Part shown: piece after piece, positions 25,252 to 33,931 of the stretch
Numbering within the stretch: the stretch's first letter is position 1
Layout: each line of letters starts with the position of its first letter
From: MW101C3 sp943367595
Lineage (GTDB): Bacteria > Cyanobacteriota > Cyanobacteriia > PCC-6307 > Cyanobiaceae
Length of the DNA: 64,000 nucleotides
Direction: 5' to 3'
Assembly: GCA_943367595.1 (NCBI GenBank)
Contig: CALRJS020000011.1
Coordinates: 1-64,000, forward strand
The notes under the pieces: model-generated
The model's database searches: none
What the model was told of the DNA's origin: nothing
The model's input: only the letters and a program-made list of their open reading frames with translations
Position numbers and translations under genes: made by a program

Positions 25252-26822
25252 ACCGGTTCCGATCGCTGTTCGTGCTTCTCACCAGTCTGCTGGTCGGGGG
25301 TGGCAGTCCTGCCAAGGCCGCGGATCAACTGATCGTTCGGCTCGACGGGTTCTCGCTGCCGATCGATATCGGCCAGCTGGAAGCCTGGAGCCGTGATCCC
25401 GGCTCCCGGGGCAACGACCTGGGCGTGTGGTTCGAGTTGCTCGACCCCCGCAGCCGCGAGGATCTGCGCCGCCTGTTGCTCACGCCGATCCTGGAGGAGC
25501 GCGACCTGGCTCTGCAGTTGATCCAGAGCTGGGCGGGCCGGCAGGTGGTCGAGGAGATGGGGGCACTGCTCAGCACCGACCAGAGCGGCAGCGGCCCCCT
25601 GCTGGTGAACACACTCCGCGGCCTGCTGCAGCGCCCGGAACCGGTCACCCCGCTGAGCCTGCTGCGGGCCGTGCCCGCCCCCCGGCTCACCCTGGAGGTG
25701 GACGAGGTGCTGAAGCTGGCCCAGCAATGGCGCCGGCAGGTGGAGCTGCAGGGCCAGGCCCTGCGGCAGTTGCGTCAGCTGCGGCTGCCCCTGACCGCCA
25801 CCCCCAGCGCGGCACGGGCGCCCGCCCTGCAGCCCACCGGCGCTGTTCCCATGCCCCGCCTGCTGGAACTGGCGGTGACCCACCGGCCCGACCCGCTCAA
25901 GATCGAGCTGTGGGAGGCGGTGGGGCCCGCTCGGGGCACCTACCTGCTGGTGATGCCCGGCCTGGGCAGCAGCGGCGCCCAGCTGAACTGGCTGGCCCGC
26001 GGGCTGGCGGAGCGCGGCTACCCGGTGCTGCTGATCGATGACCCCAGCAGCGACGAACGCGTCGTGCGGCAGCTGCTGGATGGGCAGCGCCCGCCCCCCG
26101 GCGCCGAGACCCTCCCCGCCCGCCTGGCGGATGTGGAGGCGGTGCTGAAGGCCGAGCAGGACGGCCGGCTGCCGCCCCTGGGCTCCTCTGCGGTGCTGCT
26201 GGGCCATTCGCTCGGTGGGCTGTCAGCGCTGATGGCCGGAGGCGCCCGGCCCATGGCGGGACTCGACCAGCGCTGCAAGCAGGAGATGAAAGGGATCCCG
26301 CTCAACAACCTCTCGCGGCTGTTGCAATGCCAGCTGCCGGAGGTGCCCTTGCCTGAGGTGGGCAGCGGCGACGGCCGCGACCCGGTGGCGGCGGTGGTGA
26401 GCTTCAATCCCTTCGGCAGCCTGCTCTGGCCAGGCCGCGGCCTCGATCGCCTCAACGGCACGCCGCTGCTGATGGTGGGCGGCGGCCTCGATCTGGTCAC
26501 GCCGCCGGTGGGCGAGCAGTTGGAGCTCTTCCTGCAGCAGCACAACCCCCGCAGCCGGCTGGTGATGGTGGAGGGAGGCAGCCACTTCTCGGTGGTGCGC
26601 CTCGGTGACGACAACCCCGCGCTGCTGCAGCTGGGCGAGGAGCTGGTCGGGGTGGAGCCGCATCAGGTGCAGGAGCTGCTGCTCAACCTCACCGCCGACT
26701 TCCTCGGCTCCCTCGACGGGTCCGCTGCCCTGGCCAGCCAGCAGCGCCTGCAGGGCACCGTGCGGGCCTATGTGCTCGACCGGGAGGCTGCCCGCCACTG
26801 GCACCGGCGCCTCGACGGCTGA
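25227..26822 (+). CDS. Exported alpha/beta-hydrolase with N-terminal DUF1400-like domain
   Basis: The protein starts with a signal peptide ending PAKA-A. Residues 30-200 form a helical region resembling DUF1400 (SLPIDIGQLEAWSRD, EERDLALQLIQSWAGRQVVEEMG), common in cyanobacterial hydrolases. The hydrolase domain follows: LVMPGLGSSGAQL, the nucleophile elbow GHSLGGLSAL, TPLLMVGGGLDLVTP for the acid residue, and EGGSHFS for the catalytic His. The substrate is unknown; esterase or lipase is plausible. Start choices are TTG 25227 and GTG 25245. Length is about 531 residues. Confidence 0.8.
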   Translation: MPLRDVVSNRFRSLFVLLTSLLVGGGSPAKAADQLIVRLDGFSLPIDIGQLEAWSRDPGSRGNDLGVWFELLDPRSREDLRRLLLTPILEERDLALQLIQSWAGRQVVEEMGALLSTDQSGSGPLLVNTLRGLLQRPEPVTPLSLLRAVPAPRLTLEVDEVLKLAQQWRRQVELQGQALRQLRQLRLPLTATPSAARAPALQPTGAVPMPRLLELAVTHRPDPLKIELWEAVGPARGTYLLVMPGLGSSGAQLNWLARGLAERGYPVLLIDDPSSDERVVRQLLDGQRPPPGAETLPARLADVEAVLKAEQDGRLPPLGSSAVLLGHSLGGLSALMAGGARPMAGLDQRCKQEMKGIPLNNLSRLLQCQLPEVPLPEVGSGDGRDPVAAVVSFNPFGSLLWPGRGLDRLNGTPLLMVGGGLDLVTPPVGEQLELFLQQHNPRSRLVMVEGGSHFSVVRLGDDNPALLQLGEELVGVEPHQVQELLLNLTADFLGSLDGSAALASQQRLQGTVRAYVLDREAARHWHRRLDG

Positions 26823-26892
26823 ACGGCACACAGCGGAAGCGAGCAGCACCGGCTTCAGCAGCAAGCGTCAGGACAGGGTCCGGCAGCCAGCG

Positions 26893-27912
26893 TCAGAACC
26901 GAATCCGCGGATCCAGCAGCGCCACGAGCAGATCCACCACCACGCTCACCAGCACCACCAGCGCCGCCACCACCACCACGATCCCCTGCACCAGGGGGTA
27001 GTCGCGCTGGGCGATCGCTTCCTGCAGCCGGAAGGCGATGCCCGGCCACGAATAGGTGACCTCAATCAGCAGGGCACCACCGATCAGGGACGCCACGGTG
27101 ATCCCGGTGATCGTGAGCACGGGCAACAGGGCATTCGGCAGGGCGTGGCGCAGCACGACCCTTGGTTCGCTCAGGCCGCGGCTGCGGGCCGCTTCCACGT
27201 AGTCGGAGCGGAGCGCCCGGCGCAGATTGAGCCGCAGCGCGTTGTCGAAGATGCCGCTGAGCAGCACGCCCAGCGTGGTGGCGGGCAACACCAGATGCCG
27301 CACGGTGCCGCTGAACTGCTGCCAGTTGCCGGCCCGCAGGCTGTCGAACAGGTAGAAGCCAGAGCCGGTGGGCGGCAGCAGCGTGACCGGGAAGCGGCCA
27401 CCCACCGGCAACCAACCGAGCCAGACGGCGAACACCAGTTGCACCACCATCGCCGCCCAGAACGGCGGCAGGGCGTAGGTGCCGATGCCGTAGAGGCGGC
27501 CGGCCAGATCGAGCTTGCCGTCGGGGCGGGCGATGCCGGAGAAGCCCACCGCCAGCCCCAGCACGGCGGCGATCAACAGCGCGCACACGCCCAGCTCCAG
27601 GCTGGCCGGCAGGCTCTGGCTGATCACCTGGGCCACCGGTGTCTGGTTGGTGAGCGAGGCGCCCAGATCCCCGCGCAGCAAACCCAGCAGGAACTGGCCG
27701 TACTGGGTGAGCAGCGGCAGATCAAGCCCGAGTTGCTGGCGCAGGGCGGCGCGGGCCTCCTCCGGAGCGCGGATGCCGAGCAGGGCATCGATCGGGTCAC
27801 CCGGCGCCAGCCGCAGCAGCAGGAACACCAGCGTGGCGATCAGCCAGAGCATCACCGGGCCAAGCAGCAGGCGGCTGGCGCCGTAGCGCAACAGCTGGGA
27901 ACGGCGGCTCAT
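26893..27912 (-). CDS. ABC transporter permease, DppB/OppB type
   Basis: The 339-residue membrane protein carries hallmarks of peptide/nickel permeases: the N-terminal RLAPGDPIDALLG region, GDLGASLTNQTPV, and the EAA loop VEAARSRGLSEPRVVLRHALPNALLPVLTI. Six helices are predicted by eye. The start ATG at 27912 overlaps the stop of the binding-protein gene by ATGA. Neither the second permease (OppC) nor the ATPases (OppD/F) are found in the window. Confidence 0.9.
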   Translation of the reverse strand: MSRRSQLLRYGASRLLLGPVMLWLIATLVFLLLRLAPGDPIDALLGIRAPEEARAALRQQLGLDLPLLTQYGQFLLGLLRGDLGASLTNQTPVAQVISQSLPASLELGVCALLIAAVLGLAVGFSGIARPDGKLDLAGRLYGIGTYALPPFWAAMVVQLVFAVWLGWLPVGGRFPVTLLPPTGSGFYLFDSLRAGNWQQFSGTVRHLVLPATTLGVLLSGIFDNALRLNLRRALRSDYVEAARSRGLSEPRVVLRHALPNALLPVLTITGITVASLIGGALLIEVTYSWPGIAFRLQEAIAQRDYPLVQGIVVVVAALVVLVSVVVDLLVALLDPRIRF

Positions 27913-29549
27913 GGGTGGCGCTCCTTCTGCAGCCGGCTGAACACCACCCGGCCGGCCCCATCGAAGCGGGGCGTCTGCAGGTTGGGGCGGGCCCAGGCGC
28001 GTGGGGCCACCAGCCACACCGGGATGTAGGGGGACGCCTGGGCCACCTGTTGCTGCAGGCGGCGCAGCAGGGCGACGCGCTCCTCCCCCTCCAGGCTTTC
28101 ACTGCGCTTGAGATCCTGCTCAAGGCCCGGCTGGGTCCAGAAGCTGCCGCTGGCGGCGCTGGCCCCCTTGAGGCAGCGGTTGCCCTCCGCCTGCTCACAC
28201 CCCAGCAGGGGAATCAGGTAGTTGTCGGCATCGGGGAAATCCCCCATCCACTCCAGCAGGATCGCCGTGAAGGCCCCCTTGCCGAGCTGCCGGTAGGCCG
28301 TGGTGGATTCCATGCCGCTGATCTCCAGTTGCACGCAGTCGCCGAAGTCACGGGCCAGCTGCTCCTTCCAGGTGAGCGCGAACAGGCGGTCGGAGGGGAT
28401 GTTGGAGCGGAAGGTGAGGGGCACGCTCAACCGCCGGCCGCCGCAGTAGCCGGCCTGACGGAACAGCGCACGCGCCTGGGCCGGGTCGAAGGCGGGCCAG
28501 GCCTGCGGATCGGAGCCGGGGATCGTGGGGGGGACCAGCTCCCGCAGGGAAGGACGCAGCCCGTGGCTGACCCGCTGGCTGATCAGCTCCCGGTCGAGGC
28601 CGAACGCTAGCGCGCGGCGCAGGCGTGGATCCTTGAGGGGCGGCTGGTCGCTGAGCAGCGTGAGATAGCCGATCTCCAGAGCCGGCCCCCTCCCTTCGCG
28701 CAGAGCGCCGGCCGCGGCCAGGCGATGCAGCGACAGCTGCTGGTCGCCCTCCAGGCTGGTGGAGAGCAGCACATCCACTTCGCCGCTGCGCAGGGCCCCG
28801 TAAAGGGCGGTGGAGTTGCTCAGGTTCACCATGTCGATGCCGCTGTTGGCGGGCTTCGGGCCCCAGTAGTCGGCGAAGGGCTCCAGCCGCTGCTGCTGAT
28901 CGTTGAAGAAGGTGAGCCGGTAGGGCCCGGTGCCCACGAAGCGCTCGTTCAGAAAGCGGCGGCCGTGGGCGCGGTAGGCCGTGGGGGACAGCGGCGTGAG
29001 ATTCACCGCCGTGAGCAGCTGGGGCAGGGCCGTGAACGGGCGCCGCAGGCGCAGCTCCAGTTCGTAGGGCCCGCTGGCCCGCACCGAGGCGATCCGGTCG
29101 CCCAGCAGATAGCTCAGCTTGCCGATCGCCAGGAAGCGCTCCAGCGTGAACACCATGGCGGCGGCATCGAAGCGGCTGCCGTCGTGGAAGCGCACGCCCT
29201 GCCGCAGCGGCACCCAGGCAGTGAGACGATCGGCGCTGAGGCGGGGCGGCGCCACGGCCAGGCGCGGCTGCAGCTCGCCGTCGGGACTGATCGCATAGAG
29301 GGGGTCGCCCAGAGCGCTCAGCAGTTGCATCGCGCCGATGCTGAACGTGGCGGCCGGATCCACCGAATCGATGCGGCTGCGCCCCGCCACCACCAGCCGG
29401 TCCACCGGGCGGACGGGCTGGCAGGCCGACAGCAGACCCAGACTCAGCACTCCCACCAGGGGAAGCGTCAGCCAGCGCTTCAGATCAGGAAAGGGGGCGA
29501 TGGGGGGCGGTGACGCTCGCTGCGGCCATTCAAAGGCTCGGCTGGCCAT
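27909..29549 (-). CDS. Extracellular solute-binding lipoprotein, family 5 (OppA/DppA type)
   Basis: The protein of 546 residues has a lipobox (LSLGLLSAC, Cys near residue 43), so it is a lipoprotein facing the periplasm. The body carries SBP_bac_5 features: SIDSVDPAATFSIGAMQLLSALGDPLY, LRQGVRFHDGSRFDAAAMVFTLERFL, FVGTGPYRLTFF, DPRLRRALAFGLDRELIS and FTAILLEWMGDFPDADNYL. Peptides or related solutes are likely ligands. The N-terminal 25 residues before the lipobox helix are unusually long, so an internal start is possible. It is translationally coupled to the OppB-type gene downstream. Confidence 0.88.
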   Translation of the reverse strand: MASRAFEWPQRASPPPIAPFPDLKRWLTLPLVGVLSLGLLSACQPVRPVDRLVVAGRSRIDSVDPAATFSIGAMQLLSALGDPLYAISPDGELQPRLAVAPPRLSADRLTAWVPLRQGVRFHDGSRFDAAAMVFTLERFLAIGKLSYLLGDRIASVRASGPYELELRLRRPFTALPQLLTAVNLTPLSPTAYRAHGRRFLNERFVGTGPYRLTFFNDQQQRLEPFADYWGPKPANSGIDMVNLSNSTALYGALRSGEVDVLLSTSLEGDQQLSLHRLAAAGALREGRGPALEIGYLTLLSDQPPLKDPRLRRALAFGLDRELISQRVSHGLRPSLRELVPPTIPGSDPQAWPAFDPAQARALFRQAGYCGGRRLSVPLTFRSNIPSDRLFALTWKEQLARDFGDCVQLEISGMESTTAYRQLGKGAFTAILLEWMGDFPDADNYLIPLLGCEQAEGNRCLKGASAASGSFWTQPGLEQDLKRSESLEGEERVALLRRLQQQVAQASPYIPVWLVAPRAWARPNLQTPRFDGAGRVVFSRLQKERHP

Positions 29550-29733
29550 TCAGGGCCAGGGAAGGCGGCTTGTTGTGAACCTGCTGCAAGGACACCTCGA
29601 ACACCGGGGAGCCCTCCCGCGCCAGGGGCCAGCGGCGCACCCAGCAGCGGTCATGGGGCGGATCCACGGCGATCACCTGGTACAGGTTCGAATCCGAGGC
29701 GAGGTGAATGCAATCACCCTGGTGGAGGCTCAT
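29530..29733 (-). CDS. Small conserved-looking hypothetical protein
   Basis: From the ATG at 29733 the protein is 67 residues: MSLHQGDCIHLASDSNLYQVIAVD..., with RCWVRRWPLAREGSPVFEVSLQQV in the centre. The compact beta-rich pattern suggests a small barrel, but no family was recognised. The frame stays open to 29937 and beyond, where the translation is low-complexity, so a longer start is possible. The stop overlaps the start of the binding-protein gene by 20 bases, suggesting co-transcription. Confidence 0.5.
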   Translation of the reverse strand: MSLHQGDCIHLASDSNLYQVIAVDPPHDRCWVRRWPLAREGSPVFEVSLQQVHNKPPSLALNGQPSL

Positions 29734-29962
29734 CGGGCTGGTGCGGATGGAGGGGGTGTCCGTAGGAAGGGGGGTGGCGAGGGGGGATGGGGCCTGACGG
29801 CGCTGCGGGTCGCCCGTGGTGGGGGCGTGTGTCGACAGCATTTCGGGGCTGGAGAGGGGAAGGCGTTCGCCATGAACCTTAAGAAATCCCGGTGAGGGGA
29901 TCGCGACCGAAGGATCGGTGCTGCTGATCACTCTCATCAGGTGAGGCCGCGACTCCTTCCGG

Positions 29963-31267
29963 TCAGAGGGTTCGCAGGCAGGCTGCCACGGCCTTGACGT
30001 CGGGCAGGGCGGCGATGGCCGTGAGCGCCGCACGGAAACGGGCTTCCTGCACCTCATGGGTGATCACCACGATCTCAGCTTCGCCGCCGGAGGCCTGGAA
30101 CTGCACGATCGACTGGATCGACACCTCCTCCTGGCCGAAGCAACTGCCGATCCGCCCGATCACCCCCGCCTGGTCGGTGGTCTGCAGGCGCAGGTAGTTG
30201 CGGTGACGGGTGACGGCGGGATCCACCAGGCGACAACGGCGCCAGCTGCCGGCCGCCAGCAGCGGATCAAGCCCGGCGGACGGGCCGCCCACCTGGCGGA
30301 TGCCGGCGATGTTGAGGATGTCGGCCACCACAGCCGAAGCGGTGGGCCCTGCCCCTGCACCCGGCCCGTAGAACATCACCCGTCCCACCGGATCCCCCTC
30401 CACGAGGATGGCGTTGTTGACGCCGTTGACCCCCGCCAGTGGGTGATCCTTTGGCACCAGGGTGGGATGCACCCGCACATCGAGCTGCTCGGTGCCGTCG
30501 GGATCGGTGCCCTCGCTCTGGGCCACCGCCAGCAGCTTGACGCGGAAGCCCAGCTGGTCGGCGTAGCTCACATCCCTGGCCTGCAGGCCGCTGATGCCTT
30601 CGGTGGGGATGGCGGAGCGTTCGACGCCACCGCCATAGGCCAGTCCCGCCAGGATGGCGATCTTGTCGGCGGCATCGCCGCCTTCCACATCGGCGGCCGG
30701 ATCGGCTTCGGCGTAGCCGAGGGCCTGGGCATCGGCCAGCACCGTGCCGTAGAGGGCCCCCTCATCCGCCATGCGGGTGAGGATGTAGTTGGTGGTGCCG
30801 TTGATGATGCCGCTCACCCGCTGGATGCGGTTGGCCCCCAGCGACTGCTTCAGCGGCTCGATGATCGGAATGCCGCCGCCCACCGCGGCCTCGATCAGCA
30901 CGTACACGCCCCGCGCCGCGGCCGCCGCGGCGATCTCCTGGCCGTGGCGGGCGATCACCGCCTTGTTGGCCGTGACCACCGATTTCCCGGCGGCGATGGC
31001 GCTGAGGATCAGGCTGCGGGCGGGTTCGAGGCCCCCCATCACCTCCACCACGATGTCGACGGCCGGGTCCTGCACCACCGCTTCGGGGTCGGTGGTGAGC
31101 AGGGCCGGATCCAGCTCCAGCGGGCGCGGGCGGCTGAGATCCCTGACGGCCACCCGTTGCAGCCGCAGCTGGTCCACCAGCGGATGGCGACCCGCCGGGG
31201 CGGACAGGATGGCGGCCACACCCGCTCCCACCGTGCCCAGACCCAGCAAGCCGATGCCGATGGTCAT
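29963..31267 (-). CDS. hom: Homoserine dehydrogenase
   Basis: Hom reduces aspartate semialdehyde to homoserine for threonine and methionine. The NAD(P) loop IGIGLLGLGTVGAG is at residues 3-16, the catalytic domain contains EAAVGGGIPIIEPLKQSL and GIINGTTNYILTRM, and LGYAEADPAADVEGGDAADKIAILA is the signature block. A C-terminal ACT domain follows (RLQTTDQAGVIGRIGSCFGQEEVSIQSIVQ), indicating feedback control by an amino acid, usually threonine. Length 434 is standard for monofunctional enzymes. Confidence 0.96.
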   Translation of the reverse strand: MTIGIGLLGLGTVGAGVAAILSAPAGRHPLVDQLRLQRVAVRDLSRPRPLELDPALLTTDPEAVVQDPAVDIVVEVMGGLEPARSLILSAIAAGKSVVTANKAVIARHGQEIAAAAAARGVYVLIEAAVGGGIPIIEPLKQSLGANRIQRVSGIINGTTNYILTRMADEGALYGTVLADAQALGYAEADPAADVEGGDAADKIAILAGLAYGGGVERSAIPTEGISGLQARDVSYADQLGFRVKLLAVAQSEGTDPDGTEQLDVRVHPTLVPKDHPLAGVNGVNNAILVEGDPVGRVMFYGPGAGAGPTASAVVADILNIAGIRQVGGPSAGLDPLLAAGSWRRCRLVDPAVTRHRNYLRLQTTDQAGVIGRIGSCFGQEEVSIQSIVQFQASGGEAEIVVITHEVQEARFRAALTAIAALPDVKAVAACLRTL

Positions 31268-31346
31268 GCCTGTCTCGCCTGGAAACGACAGAGCCTAGAA
31301 ACCTGTCTGCAGCGTGGCTGCTCCTGCAGGCCGGCGCCGCTGGTCA

Positions 31347-31802
31347 TCAGGAGGGGGCGCCGGACGCTGCACCGGCGGTGGACTCGCCGCCGGCGAGACT
31401 GCGGGCCTGGGCCTGCATCATCTTGAAGATGTTGAGGAAGCCATTGGCCCGCGATGGGGTGAGGCTGGCCTGCAGGCCCGTATCCGCCAGGAAGGCAGGA
31501 TCCACGGCGGCAGCCTGCTCGGGCGTCAGGCCTTCGAGCGCTTCGATCAGCAGGGCCAGCAGCCCTTTGGTGATCTGGGCATCGGAATCACCCCGCCAAT
31601 GCAGCCGCCCCTGCTGAAGCTCGCCCACCACGTACACCTGCGACACGCAGCCTTTCACCTTGAAGGGATCGACACGGAACTCATCCGGCAGCGGCTCCAG
31701 CTTCTGGGCCAGCCAGAGCACATAGGCGTAGCGGCGCTTGGGGTCGGTGGTACCGCGCAGGCGCTCAACGATCCGGTCGAGCGCTTCGGTGCCGGTGCTC
31801 AT
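31347..31802 (-). CDS. sufE: SufE sulfur-transfer protein
   Basis: SufE accepts persulfide sulfur from the cysteine desulfurase SufS for Fe-S cluster assembly. The 151-residue protein contains RYAYVLWLAQKL and the active-site cysteine in FKVKGCVSQVYV (about residue 52), then the RGDSDAQITKGLLALL helix. The C-terminal 15 residues are Ala/Gly-rich and probably disordered. The ATG at 31802 overlaps the stop of the upstream membrane-protein gene by four bases. No sufS is in the window. Confidence 0.92.
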   Translation of the reverse strand: MSTGTEALDRIVERLRGTTDPKRRYAYVLWLAQKLEPLPDEFRVDPFKVKGCVSQVYVVGELQQGRLHWRGDSDAQITKGLLALLIEALEGLTPEQAAAVDPAFLADTGLQASLTPSRANGFLNIFKMMQAQARSLAGGESTAGAASGAPS

Positions 31803-32305
31803 CGAAGGCGACGGCGCGCAGCGGACCAGCCACTCAGACCGGCGATCACCCCGCCGACGCTGCCAAGGCCGCCCAGCACCAGGGTGCCGATCAGCCAGGG
31901 GGAGGTCCAGGGCGCCGTCGGCTCGGCCGGGCGGCGGCTGAGGCTGTCAATCAGAGGGCGGCCGCTCTTCACCGTCAGGTCGAGGAAGTCGCGGTGGCCG
32001 GGGCCGTCGTCGACCTGCAGCTCCCAGGTGCCATCGGCGCCGCTGGGCAACACGAAGGACAGCTTGCCGTCGGCATCCAGCTGGCCCACCTCCACCGGTG
32101 TGCCGCCACCTGGCGGCACCACACGCACCTGGGCTCCGGCCGCCGGTTCACCGGAGGAGAAGCGGCTCTCAAGCAGCAGGGAGTCGTTGAGGGAGCGGAG
32201 CTGATCGAGGCTGCTCTCGATGGCATGGGCCCGGGCCGCCACCGGCAGCAGGGCGAGGGCCGCCGCTCCCAGGCATGGCACCACCAGGCGTTGGAAGGAG
32301 GTCAC
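31799..32305 (-). CDS. Secreted, membrane-anchored hypothetical protein with a beta-sandwich-like domain
   Basis: The 168-residue protein has a signal peptide (ending AARAHA), an extracytoplasmic part with RFSSGEPAAGAQVRVVPPGG and GADGTWELQVDDGPGHRDFLDL, and one C-terminal helix (PWLIGTLVLGGLGSVGGVIAGL). The extracellular pattern resembles the carboxypeptidase-regulatory or nickel-transport accessory domains found next to cobalt/nickel carriers, but no carrier is present here. It is translationally coupled to sufE by an ATGA overlap. The function is not assigned. Confidence 0.65.
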   Translation of the reverse strand: MTSFQRLVVPCLGAAALALLPVAARAHAIESSLDQLRSLNDSLLLESRFSSGEPAAGAQVRVVPPGGGTPVEVGQLDADGKLSFVLPSGADGTWELQVDDGPGHRDFLDLTVKSGRPLIDSLSRRPAEPTAPWTSPWLIGTLVLGGLGSVGGVIAGLSGWSAARRRLR

Positions 32306-32375
32306 GGGCGATTGAGCGAACAGAGGAGGGCCGGTTCCGCTTCAGGAGGGCCAGGCGCTCCAGCGTAAGAGGGGT

Positions 32376-32660
32376 TCAGGAGGCCGACCAGCGGTTGCCG
32401 GCGGCATGGGCCTTGCCCGCCTGCACCATCCGGACCATCGAGCTCACCATCATCGACAGGGCCTCGCTGGGCTCTGAGCGGTGACCGAGCTCGGCGGCCA
32501 TCACGCGATCGGCCACGGTGCGGCCTGCCGCCGCGGCGGTTCCGGCGCGCAGCGCCGGGGAAAGGCGCCGACCGCTGGTGCCCTCGGCATCCATCCGAGC
32601 CACCGCAGGCTGCATCAGGCCCATCGGCGGTTGAGCGGACGAATCCGAGGAGAGCACCAC
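32376..32660 (-). CDS. Hypothetical protein
   Basis: The 94-residue protein is not recognised. The C-terminal half (about residues 48-85, GRTVADRVMAAELGHRSEPSEALSMMVSSMVRMVQAGKAHA) looks like two amphipathic helices with regular hydrophobic spacing, which is more protein-like than the low-complexity first half. It fits the gap between two co-directional units without overlapping them. Coding status is supported only by position and the absence of a better frame on either strand. Confidence 0.4.
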   Translation of the reverse strand: MVLSSDSSAQPPMGLMQPAVARMDAEGTSGRRLSPALRAGTAAAAGRTVADRVMAAELGHRSEPSEALSMMVSSMVRMVQAGKAHAAGNRWSAS

Positions 32661-32723
32661 AGGAAGGCTTCAGCTGCGGGGATCCTGGCAAATGCAGCCC
32701 CGTCAGGCGAGCCGGGGGGGGCA

Positions 32724-33401
32724 TCACTCAACAGGTTGCAACCATTCCAGACCCCGCTCGCTGAGCCAACCGTCGAAGGGGATGTCCCAGGGGTCGGTGG
32801 GCAGGGCCTCCACCAGGCAGCCGTAGGGCGCCACGATCACCGCCGGCACGGAGCGCCAGGCTGGCTGCTGCCGCAGGCGGTCGTACCAGCCACCGCCCGA
32901 ACCCAGCCGGAAACCACGGCGGTCGAAGGCCAGCGCCGGCACCAGCAGCAGGCCCAGGGCGCTGGGCTGGAGGCTGGGCCCCTGCGGAGCCGGGATGCCG
33001 CAGTGATCAGGGAGCAGCGGCGCGCCCGGGTTCCAGGCAACGTAATGAAGTGCGGCGGCGCCCCTCTCCGTCGCCCCTGCGACCAGTCCTCCCTCAGGTC
33101 CCGCCGCCGGCCGCACCACCGGCAAGGCAAGCGACGCCGGTGCCAGCTGCTGAAGCGGCCTCAGATCAGCTTCACCACGCAGGGGCCAGTAGAGCCCCAG
33201 CCGCTGCGGTCGATCCAGCCAGGGAGCCAGAGCTGCCGCAGCCTTTTGCTGCAGGGCAGGATGCGCCTCCATCAGCAGAGCCATCCGCCGCTGGCGCCAG
33301 TGGTTGCGCAGGGCTGCCTTGTCGGCGCCTGCCCCACCGACGGCGGCTTCACCAGCGGCGGCTTCACCGGCCGCAGCTTGACCAGCAGCGGGCCGGGTCA
33401 C
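32724..33401 (-). CDS. 5-formyltetrahydrofolate cyclo-ligase
   Basis: The enzyme converts 5-formyl-THF to methenyl-THF with ATP. The C-terminal signature FDRRGFRLGSGGGWYDRL is clear, and RLGLYWPLRGEADLRPL and CGIPAPQG fit the family. The GTG at 33401 overlaps the ruvC stop as GTGA and gives 225 residues. The first 25 residues form a repeated Ala/Gly/Glu tract (GQAAAGEAAAGEAAVGG) that precedes the usual start ALRNHWRQRRMAL. The frame continues upstream inside ruvC but without similarity. Confidence 0.88.
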   Translation of the reverse strand: MTRPAAGQAAAGEAAAGEAAVGGAGADKAALRNHWRQRRMALLMEAHPALQQKAAAALAPWLDRPQRLGLYWPLRGEADLRPLQQLAPASLALPVVRPAAGPEGGLVAGATERGAAALHYVAWNPGAPLLPDHCGIPAPQGPSLQPSALGLLLVPALAFDRRGFRLGSGGGWYDRLRQQPAWRSVPAVIVAPYGCLVEALPTDPWDIPFDGWLSERGLEWLQPVE

Positions 33402-33859
33402 CGTTGAAACCAGCCGGTGAGCGCCACGGCCAGGGCGTCGGCAGCGTCGTCGGGGCGTGGTGGGTGGTCCAGGGACAGTTCGCGCATCACGGCGTCGAGC
33501 ACCTCCTCCTTGCCGGCATGGCCCGAGCCGGTGAGCGCCAGCTTCACCTGCATCGGCGGAAACTCCACCACCGGCACCTGCAGCCGCGCCAGGGTCATGA
33601 TCACCACGCCCCGGGCCTGCACCACCGAAATCGTGGTGCTGGAGCGGTAGAAGAAGAATTTCTCCACCGACGCCAGCTCCGGGCGCCAGCGCCGCACCAG
33701 CCAGCGCAGGTCGCGGGCGATCTCCACCATCCGCGCGCCATCGGAGCGGCCGGGAAGGGTCTGGATCATGCCGCAATCGAGCATCCGCTGAGGCGGGCCG
33801 GACTCGATCACGCCGTAGCCGACACGGGCGAGGCCGGGATCGATGCCGAGGATGCGCAT
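33398..33859 (-). CDS. ruvC: Holliday junction resolvase RuvC
   Basis: RuvC cuts Holliday junctions during recombination. The N-terminal MRILGIDPGLARVGYGVIE carries the first catalytic Asp, FFFYRSSTTISVVQARGV the next block, PPMQVKLALTGSGHAGKEEV the substrate loop, and DHPPRPDDAADALAVAL the C-terminal aspartates. The length of 153 residues is normal. It is divergent from the TPR gene and coupled to the 5-FCL gene downstream by a GTGA overlap. Confidence 0.95.
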   Translation of the reverse strand: MRILGIDPGLARVGYGVIESGPPQRMLDCGMIQTLPGRSDGARMVEIARDLRWLVRRWRPELASVEKFFFYRSSTTISVVQARGVVIMTLARLQVPVVEFPPMQVKLALTGSGHAGKEEVLDAVMRELSLDHPPRPDDAADALAVALTGWFQR

Positions 33860-33931
33860 GGGGCGAATTATCCGCGCCGCCAGGAGAGACGTCCGTACGC
33901 TCGCTGCACTGGTTATCCCGCGATCAGGGCC

